A stretch of DNA of 64,000 nt, from assembly GCA_004352715.1 (NCBI GenBank), contig SCFE01000027.1, positions 1,738,431 to 1,802,430 on the forward strand, in the 5' to 3' direction. The translations under genes and the position numbers were made by a program. Positions 55,905 through 64,000 of this stretch are shown piece by piece (position 1 is the first letter of the stretch; each line of letters opens with the position of its first letter). The notes beneath the pieces were generated by a model, which ran no database searches, was not told where the DNA came from, and worked only from the letters and a program-made list of their open reading frames with translations. Origin of the DNA: Hofstenia miamia. Lineage: Eukaryota > Xenacoelomorpha > Acoela.

Positions 55905-56150
55905 GCATTAGGTATGGAGAGAATTTAAATCTTTTTCAAAATTTCAAAAATTTATTCTTATTCTTTTCATCTACTTCAGCCGCAGCAATATGTACGCTTT
56001 AATGCAAATTTTCAACATTACATTAAATCATGTGCCCAAATAGACCTGTCCAGGCCTTACGATTTTCAAATTTGCTAATAGGCTTGGAGGAAATTCTTTG
56101 TAAATATGGAAAACGCTTTGTTCCTTAAAATGGACGATATGCAGTTTAAA
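55905..56150. repeat. Dispersed repeat, copy B
   Basis: Same family as 36378-36615, same strand, moderate divergence. Confidence 0.75.
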
Positions 56151-56261
56151 GTTGAAAATGCCAATGTTAACGCTCTGTACTATGACCAAAAATTCAAATT
56201 AACACTAAGTGCGCTCTGCCACAGTACGAATCATTAATACATATACATATCTATGTATATA

Positions 56262-57123
56262 TAACGGGTGATCAATAAAATCCGTACTAATTGAAAATCA
56301 TATCATATCAAGGCATATTACATCAAAAATTTAATGAAACAATGAAGTTAAACGAAAAGTGTATATAATTCAAACGTGATATCAACACATTTGAATGGTA
56401 AACAGTTCAAATCCGTCATTGTGTGCTTTAGTGAGTTCTTGCTTAATATTTTTCATCATCTTCCAAACAAGCAGTAGTTTATTCTTTGTTTTAGCTCATC
56501 ATGAGTTTGAGCCTCCCATCCCTTGTCATAGATGATTTGTTTCAGTATTCCCAAAAGTCCTCTATATGCCTCAATTGAGGTGCATTTGGATGGTTGGAGT
56601 CCTTAGTAACAAAGTTGATGCCAAATTCATCAAATGAATTTAAAGTGTCATGGGCATAATGGCTCGAAGCAAAATCAGGCCAAAAGATGTACGTAGTCAC
56701 TCTCTGGATAACTGCATTTAATAAACCTTAAAAGGTATTTTTTAATGTATTCCAAATAAGTCTCCTTGGATATGGCTGCTTTAGATGGAAAGAAATAAGG
56801 TTTTGTAATGCCTCTTGGCAAAATTGCGATCCACATTTAGCAGTCGATTGGGTTGAGTTAACTTCTCACCTGGTTTCCATGATCATTGAGCTAGTTCAGT
56901 GGATCCAACTTTCTCATATGTGTTTAACACACATAAATAGGTTGCTTTGCGAGACATAGCTCTTTAAAATAAACACTTGATATTTGGACTGGTTTGGATG
57001 GCTGTTGTAATAATCAACAACTATGTACCGATTTTGTTGCTCATTGAGTTTTTGCATCGTATTATCAATTATATGCCACGTGAAATGAATATTAATATCG
57101 GTTAAAGTTTTAGAAACATATCA
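56262..57123 (-). pseudogene. Degraded mariner-like transposase, minus strand
   Basis: Its 3' end (in element sense) is marked by ATAACGGGTGATCAATAAAA at 56262-56281, a mariner-like terminus. Minus-strand reading gives MWIAILPRGITKPYFF (about 56835-56790), AAISKETYLEYIKK, then FWPDFASSHYAHDTLNSFDE (about 56685-56625, catalytic Asp), NHPNAPQLRHIEDFWGILKQ (usual P-x-N-x-P-Q-x-R-P-I-E-x-F-W) and GWEAQTHDELKQRI. Frameshifts divide these. The first-Asp half and the other terminus are missing, cut at an ambiguous base (57124) beside (TA)n. Confidence 0.82.
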
Positions 57124-57124
57124 N

Positions 57125-57159
<35 letters not shown>

Positions 57160-57182
57160 TTATTTATTGATTTATTTATTGG
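57125..57182. repeat. (TA)n then (TTTA)n microsatellite
   Basis: TA run to about 57155, then TTTATTTATTTATTGATTTATTTATTG-like tetranucleotides. Confidence 0.9.
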
Positions 57183-58600
57183 GTTATTATTTCAAATTTT
57201 TTTACTTTGTAAATGTTAAATTATTTTGCGTTGTTTTTACAAGATAATACAAATCGTACACCTTTATGTGAATTGAACACTAGTGCTGTTTGGTAGTGTC
57301 TCCTATAAGATAAACACTTGCGCAATCGTTGAATCAAGTGCGCTCGTTTTGCGTTTGAAAACTAGACACCAGCCGAATTTCTAATTAACATTGCGGTGCG
57401 AAGAGAAGTACAAAATATACTAGTATATCAACATTGGATTTATATCGCCTACGAATTCCAAAAGGTATGGTGCTGTTAATAAAACTCATTTACAAATATG
57501 TACAAAGATTTGATTCTAAAATTACTGAAATTTTGGAAATTATATTTTCTAGGAATAAGGATTGTCTGAGGAAATGTATTGCTTCTAATTATAAAGCTAT
57601 TAAATATTAACTGAATGTCAATATACTTACATTGGAAAGGCCAAGAGCTCAAATTTACCCCCACTAAAATTTTTGAGCGTACATGTAGATGTAAATTTAG
57701 CAAAAGCAACAGGAGTTATCATTCTAATATATGTATTTAACTTCTTATTCAGAGTGAAATCTGAAGAACCACAAATGAAGAGATTAACATCAAAGCCTGC
57801 CAACTGAATAGTATCATCATTCTTTAAATGTTTGTGTATTTGTGTGCATTTATACCTGCCCTTTTCATTTCATTTTCGAACGAAGGAACATCACAGTGAC
57901 CAATATCTTAGCGAGACCATTCAGAAAGAGTGAAAATATTGCAAAAATTGAGCCTAAAATGCATTTTATTATTTCTCTATATATTTTAAATTTTTACAGA
58001 ATATCTTATTTTTTATCCAAAAAAATCATAAAAAACTTGAGGGGGAACATTGAGCCATGTATTTAATGTATATACCCTACTGTACACCGGTCAATACACA
58101 TGTGTTTTCACAAAATCATATCCTTTAAAATATATATTTTTGTGACATTTTTTCAATACCTGAATTCAGATGTCTGATTGCGTCTTTCAACTTATTGTAG
58201 AATATGTAAAAAATGTTTCCCAAACGGTTTTCAGAGAAAATGGACAAAGTGTACCATTCAGTCAAATGACATGTCATATTTAAAATTCAGAAACTATTTT
58301 GTAAAATATTTTTTCTAAATTGAAATTTTTAATAGGCAGCCTAAGTTAATGGCAACACTACATGTACTGCAAATTTAAACAAATATATTCTAAGTTCCCC
58401 AATAATGGTGATATTTACGAAACGAATGCAATTTGTAGTTTGTACGATATTATACGTGAAATATTTTTTGTTGCTTGCGTAGATATATTATTACAGGGAC
58501 AGTTAATATCTTTATTATTGATTAGCTTCTGCATAAATCTAGAAGTGGTATGTATGTAACCGAATTTACACAATAAATACTATTTTTCATAATTGTTTTG
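57183..58600. other. No gene seen
   Basis: AT-rich; short ORFs without recognisable content. Confidence 0.5.
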
Positions 58601-58745
58601 TATTAGAAAGTAGGCAAATTGTTGGTATATGAATGGCGTATTGTTGGTAAATATTGGCTTTTAATGGTGAATTGATGGCTCATTGTTGGTAAATTGATGG
58701 CACCAATAATGGACCAATAATGGCCCATTGATGGCTTGCTACTTG
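58597..58745. repeat. Degenerate ATTGATGG/CCAATAATGG repeat
   Basis: About a dozen copies of TTGTTGGTAAATTGATGGC- and CCAATAATGGCCC-like words on both strands, a fold-back cryptic repeat. Confidence 0.75.
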
Positions 58746-59514
58746 GGAAAATAATATCACTATTCTGCAGTCAGTAATGAATTACAAATTCGTTTACACA
58801 ATTTGAGAAATCATAGCCTGCATCGAGTTCAGGTGTGTAACGCATATTGACCTTGCTAAATTTGAACTTGGTCACTTCCGGCTCATTAACACTTGGAAAC
58901 AACTTTATATGCTTGACTTGTTCTATATTGAAAGTCAATTAATTGTTGGAAATTTCAAGCACAGATTTCTAAAATTTACGTTTGTTCATTTGGTTTAACG
59001 TAATTGCGAGAAATCGATGACATTGTAAGTAAATATTTACATGACGCTTTCGCAATTGAATGTTTGTGGGTTAATTTAGTAAATCATCCCATTAATAATA
59101 TTACTGTTCTTAACTTAATTGCTTAGTGAAAGAATTTGTATTTAAAGCGGTGGGAAATTTGTTTCATGTAATGTGGGAATCTGGAGAGTAGTAATAAACA
59201 CTAACAGAATTAGATAAATTTTACGTATAAATCCCGAACACAGCAATTTAAGAAATGCGCAGCTATCATAGCCATTATTCGTCCCCAATTCTCTGATAAG
59301 AAATTACCGAAAGAATAAGATTTATGAACTTAATTTTCTGATAAGAAATGGATAAAACCACAGCAAAGAGAAAGTGTTAGCAATCATTAAATGAGTTCTG
59401 AAGGAAATAATGAAATATGAAATTAGATTCACTGCATGTGAATATACCTTAATAGATTATATTCTAAATCATAAGAAACTAATTTGTTTTTTACAAGTAC
59501 GCTTATTTTCTCCA

Positions 59515-59604
59515 TTAGGCAGCTGCTTGAGAAATAGAAATAGATGTTTGACAAACAATTCTAAGAAACCATATAATGGTGGAAAATACACGCTAAACAA
59601 ATAA
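59515..59604 (+). pseudogene. Possible decayed thrombospondin type-1 repeat exon
   Basis: After an acceptor-like cattag at about 59518 the frame reads SCLRNRNRCLTNNSKKPYNG then GKYTLNK and a stop. The pattern R-x-R-x-R-C-x-x-x-x-x-x-P-x-N-GG is the second half of a TSP1 module, but the Cys expected after GG is Thr and there is no donor. Could be a chance match. Confidence 0.25.
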
Positions 59605-60247
59605 TCGGGATATTTAGCAAATAACAAGCCTAGCATTATTAATTAGTATAAATGGTGCAAAACAATATTCGAAGATTTTCATTTTCGTCATTACTGAAAT
59701 ACCATATTTTGAAAATGCGAAGATTATTTTACAAATAACATGTATTTTCCGCAGAGATAAGCGAAGCTGGGGCTTGCAATGTGGGGCATAACGGTAGGGC
59801 CTGAAACCAGCCAGAATTGAAACAATATCACATCTCTTTTTGCTAATAAAAATTTTGTGTTAAAGTCAAATTTTTTTGTAGACGTTGATTGACATTTCCA
59901 ATCATTGGCCATAGGTCTTGCAATTGATCATTTATTTGAGGCTTAGAAAAAAATCTGCGCTGGTGCAGGTATTCCAAAATATGGGTTTCCAAGTCTCATT
60001 GTGGATCAATTAATAATACAGCAGCTCTAATTTATAATGGGACAATAACGTCTAGTCCAAAGTTGTCACATTTGAATTACACTCAGTCCTGTTTCATGTC
60101 AGCACCATGAAATTTTCGGTTGCCATGGTCCCGTGTGTCCCAAGGAATAACTGCTATGTTAACCAAACTTATTAGTAATATTCCGAAATCCATTGCCTCG
60201 GATTTTTCCATTTTGGTGTCATTCCCATAGGATTGGATGATCCTTAG

Positions 60248-60435
60248 ATAGATTGGAGAATAGAAAGACTTTCAAAATTGCAACCCACAGTGACTATTTT
60301 GAAACTTCAGACAAGGAAAATGTAGAATATGCTCATTTAGAAGAAAATACAAAAATTCTTTACGAAAACCAATCAGACTTGAGCAGAGTATTTGATATAC
60401 AACGAGCCGTTTTTAAGCAAAGAAAATGTATAGTA
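60248..60435 (+). CDS. Possible exon of an unrecognised gene
   Basis: An acceptor-like ccttag ends at 60247. The frame gives RLENRKTFKIATHSDYFETS, then EYAHLEENTKILYENQSDLS and RVFDIQRAVFKQRK, a charged, soluble-looking sequence unlike the random AT-rich ORFs around it. A donor GTATAG near 60429 is weak; the frame stays open to a TAA at 60496-60498. I do not recognise it. Confidence 0.3.
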
Positions 60436-60499
60436 CTGCTTGTTAATTCGATCATGCAGATTTTTCTTATTTTTTCATTCAATATGCCTTTCTTATAAT

Positions 60500-63190
60500 C
60501 TTAATTTTGAAATTAAATAATAGGAAGAGCTATGTAAAAGAAATAAATATCGAGCTGAAACAAGCCTCATTGAACAATGTTATGTGGCGAGCCGAGCAAA
60601 CCCGAACTTAAAATTAAAACGCGCATAGAAAGTTCGACTCGTTGACAAGTCTGAAACTAATGTTATTGTAAAGAATAACAGAAGTTGAACTTTCAAATTA
60701 AATTTGTTTTCGTCATAGAATACCTTGCAGTAATCTCGGTGATGATGAATTATATGTATATTTTTTAGATACTCTTCTAGCCAGTCAATTTTTATTAAGC
60801 ATTGAGTATTTTCCATGAGATATAGGCCTATTGTAGTAACAATATCTACACTCCTAAAATTCTGAGGGTGTCATGTACTCAAGGGTGTTAAAAAATTCAG
60901 TGTTTCAAAAATAAGGGCATTACAATAAGTGGAATAAGTGCATTTTTGGGGAAGCTAATCGTACAGGTATTATATGTGATACCTACAATTTTTTTTAAAA
61001 TTTTTCAATAGCCAAAGTTTTATAGCTATTATACCAGAATCGTAATTAATGTGATTGAAATTTTGTGAAGATGAATTGATAACAATAGTGTTTATTATCT
61101 CCGTGGTCATATTTCGTGGAATTTGTTACTGATGTTTCATTACAAAGTCTAAGTGGACCCCTTGTACTTAGTTCAATGATTTTAGGGCAAACAAATCTGC
61201 TTATCCCTATATGCATCCAAATTTTTCAAAGAATTGATAAAATATCAATTTATAATACATGCTTTGGTCTTGTTTGGAAGCAATATTAGTAGTGTTTGAG
61301 TTAATTCATAACTAAGAGATCATTTATTAATATGCCTTTACAAATAATATAATACAACAAAACCATCTATTACAGTGTAAAGTAGACAATTCACAATTGG
61401 TAGGAATTATATTTAAATTGTAAAAATAAGTGGACTTATTGCATTAATTTATAGTTTGAAATTAGAAAGTGAGCTTCTTTGTTTCTAAACATTAATTTCT
61501 TAGACCTCCTGAGGTTTTTATTTTTTTTAGATTTAAGTATAAAATATTGCTATTTTGTACTGTTTGTCTATTTTAGCTCTTTAAACCATTTCAAATGTGT
61601 TTATATGTAATCGTTTTGAAGCAAAAACCTGCAAAATTATTGAAATTCTGGATGGGTCACATTTTGACAAAGCTTTTAGTTAGTTCAGGTTCATCAGAAG
61701 CTCAATAGAACTTGGGATGTGGTAGACGGGGAAAAGGGTCGAATTGAGTCAACTTTTTGTCGCGTCCGGGTCATGTCGAGGTCGAAGGGCGTTTCTTTAA
61801 ATCAGGTCAGGTTGACTTATTCAATAACGTTGACATTAATTACTGACTACATTTATAGTGCTTAACGCTATATTACATATTTGAACAGTGTGTCGTATCT
61901 GTTTTGTCGCCTGATAACCAATACATGGCAAAGCATTTATACTTCCCACTACTGCTAGCTAGTTATGTTTAAAATCAATAACTTTGAGGATTGTAGTGAA
62001 GTCTGATCAAATTTAGAAAGATGGGTCGGGCCTAAACATCATTCGGGTTGGGTTGGGTCAGGTACAAAACTTTGAACCGTTACCAGGGCTGGGCTGTGAT
62101 GCTAGAAGTACCTCTCATCACTCGTTTACGACACCACTGAGTTTACATATAGTTAATCATCGTGGAAAAATGGTTACAGTGAGTAATCAAATGACTTCTG
62201 ATAACAGTCTTTTAAGTCCAATTATGTAATACATATAAATAATTTACCTCGATATAATTTGTTATGACTTAAGAAATTCCAAACATTATTAACTAGTTAA
62301 TCACATTCCTTAAATGTTTATCCAACTTCCATACTTTCTATTGATGTTGTGTCTACAAATTCCTATAGCTTTTATTTTCTTTTCTTAGCAAACTTTTATA
62401 TTCCCATTGTGATACTAATTACTAACTATTTAAACTGTACTTCACACTCTTACTAATACAAAATAAGTAGTTTTATAATTAGAAGCAAGAACATTATACG
62501 TCTTATTAGTGTTTTAATTAGAAAGCAATATTCTAGGAATTTTAATTCCAAATAGTATACGATAAAGGTATACAGCTTATTTAGGACTATGTGAATTAAC
62601 ACTTGCAATATTTTAGATGTGTATAAATGATTGGTTAGAGTTTGCCCTTGAGCTTACGGGTCAAGTGAATCGTGATCAATCTCCACATGCGATATTTTTT
62701 CCAGGTTAAAACCTCATTTACTTCTTGATAATTTTATTTTTTTCGGTTGCATCGTTTCTTTGAAGTAATATTATTGACGTTATCTACCAAAATCGAAACA
62801 TTCGGTTTTCATTATAATTTCTCCATTTGGTTTTAGTGAAAACTGCGCTTTAGTTTCTTTTCGGTGTGCCTTCCGATCACTAGTCATGACTATTATTATG
62901 CAAGCATTTTCCACTTCAAAACACTTACACTACTGAATCAATAGAATTAAATTAACATTGGGACTTGTCAATGCTTTGCTCTATAGATATGTTATCCGTT
63001 GCTCCAAAACTGCAATGTACTATTTTATGTATTCAGTTTTTTCAATTAAAGCCTCCGATTGAAATTTTTTTCAATTTATCACTAGGTAAACAAATATTAA
63101 GGATGCTTTTCTTATTTTTTCAACTCCCACTTCCACATCATCACATAAGGACAACATTAATACTTTTTCCGATGATATATTGAAGATTTT
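60500..63190. other. No gene seen; cryptically simple island at 61.7-62.1 kb
   Basis: 61640-61800 and 62020-62095 carry GGGTC/GGTTGGGTTGGGTCAGG-like degenerate repeats. The rest is AT-rich without supported features. Confidence 0.5.
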
Positions 63191-63207
63191 CTAAAGATAC
63201 TGACAAT

Positions 63208-64000
63208 GTTTGCAGCTTGCTATCAATATACAGGCGTTTGAGCAATGCTTTTGGAGAATCAACTCCATCATATTCAACTGTGAAGAAGTGGTACAGCAGG
63301 TATAAAAAAGGAGCAACAAGTCTTAAAGATGGCGAAAGAAGTGGAAGACCCGTAACTGCTTCCGGAGATGGAAGTGTTGAAGAAGTCCGAAAGATGATTA
63401 TGGAAAATCGTAAAATAACATATGCAGAAATATGTTTAAAGCTTGGTATTGGAAATAGCAGTGTTCAAACTATATTGAGTAAACTTGGAGTCAAGAAGGT
63501 TGCAGGGCGTCTTGTGCCTCATTCTTTTAGCCAAGAGCAAAAAGATCGAAGAATGGAAGTTTGCAAGACACTGCTAACAAAGTTTAACCAAGGTTCTAGT
63601 GTGACAGTCAAGAAAATAGTAACAGGCGATGAGTGCATAATTAGACAATATGAGCCTGAATGTAGAAGACAGTCAGCAGTGTGGTGTTTTGATGACGAAG
63701 AACCTGAAGATGTGGTGCGCTCAAAGGAATGGGTTGAGCAACAGATGATTTGCGTTTTCATTATGAAAGAAGGGCCTTTAGCAGTGGTGCCAGTAGAAGG
63801 TAAGAGAACGATTAATTCTGATTGGTATTGTAATTTTGCAATTAAAGAAATGTTAGCTGCATGGGATGAGAAAGGAAAAAGCAGACGTGGACTTTACCTT
63901 CATCACGACAACGCACCTGCTCATTCTGCAAAATCCACAAAAGAGTTTCTAGACGCAGAAGAAATCAAAACCTTACCCCATGCTCCTTATAGCCCTGATC
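63208..64000 (+). CDS. Mariner transposase, uninterrupted, cut by the window end
   Basis: One frame without stop from about 63208 to the window edge (about 264 codons). It reads RRLSNAFGESTPSYSTVKKW (first helix-turn-helix), SGRPVTASGD (GRP hook), KITYAEICLKLGIGNSSVQT (second helix-turn-helix), KIVTGDECIIRQYEPE (first catalytic Asp in GDE), QSAVWCF, GKRTINSDWYCN, LYLHHDNAPAHSAKSTKEFL (second Asp in HDNAPAH) and PHAPYSPD (third Asp). All three Asp of the DD34D-type triad appear present. The first about 70 residues are not recognised upstream, so the N-terminus may be lost, in another frame or behind an intron; there is no ATG at the expected place. It is the best-preserved transposase of the window. 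Confidence 0.85.

Noticed and set aside
1-64000. tRNA, rRNA, snRNA genes
   Set aside because: I looked for GTTCGAATC-type T-arms and other signatures; the only hit (GATTCGAATCGAATCG near 3880) is inside a coding exon and does not fold as a tRNA.

Overview
The window looks like AT-rich, intron-rich, transposon-laden animal nuclear DNA. There are no operons and no bacterial or phage features. Short introns with GT..AG signals, many Tc1/mariner transposases, APE-type non-LTR retrotransposons, hAT-like MITEs and (TA)n microsatellites fill it. An L1CAM/neuroglian-type gene makes it bilaterian. A TATA box placed 31 bp upstream of a TCAGT initiator, followed by a cuticle-protein-like signal-peptide exon, points to an arthropod. 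A parasitic-copepod-like genome would fit, but the species is inference only.

Layout. 1-690: 3' part of a dead mariner. 1799-11682: the main host gene, 14 plus-strand exons whose phases all close into one 686-codon frame. They encode two Ig domains, four FN3 domains, one membrane span and a short tail ending in an ankyrin-type FIGAY motif; the N-terminal exons lie upstream. Its introns hold a LINE remnant (about 4.1-5.16 kb) and a decayed repeat-encoded gene (5.9-7.9 kb), plus a sequencing gap. 12.2-12.7 kb: a mariner-type MITE with internal tandem repeats. 13.9-16.1 kb: a minus-strand LINE interrupted by another retroelement piece. 19.6-20.1 kb: an hAT MITE with a perfect 8-bp target duplication. 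20.8-21.8 kb: an intact unrecognised 328-codon ORF. 22.0-23.3 kb: a Tc1 element. 24.3-25.7 kb: another LINE. 27.7-31.8 kb: a Tc1-like element with two 5' ends and a 1.07-kb direct duplication. 35.0-35.8 kb: a mariner remnant.

38.3-38.5 kb holds a complete-looking core promoter and a signal-peptide first exon with no visible partner exon. 41.9-43.3 kb is a tandem array of about 413-bp units. 44.2-49.0 kb holds a second host gene, for an unrecognised protein with one C-terminal membrane span. 50.6-53.2 kb is a LINE whose reverse transcriptase is split by a mariner. 56.3-57.1 kb is another mariner remnant. Near 59.5 kb lies a decayed thrombospondin-like exon and near 60.3 kb a possible exon. From 63.2 kb to the end runs an uninterrupted mariner transposase cut by the window edge.

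Most transposase and RT genes here are broken, so they are relics. The most interesting host observation is a 27-nt in-frame microexon in the L1CAM-like gene that carries a furin-like RKKR site inside the last FN3 domain. I saw no rRNA, tRNA, CRISPR or defence system.
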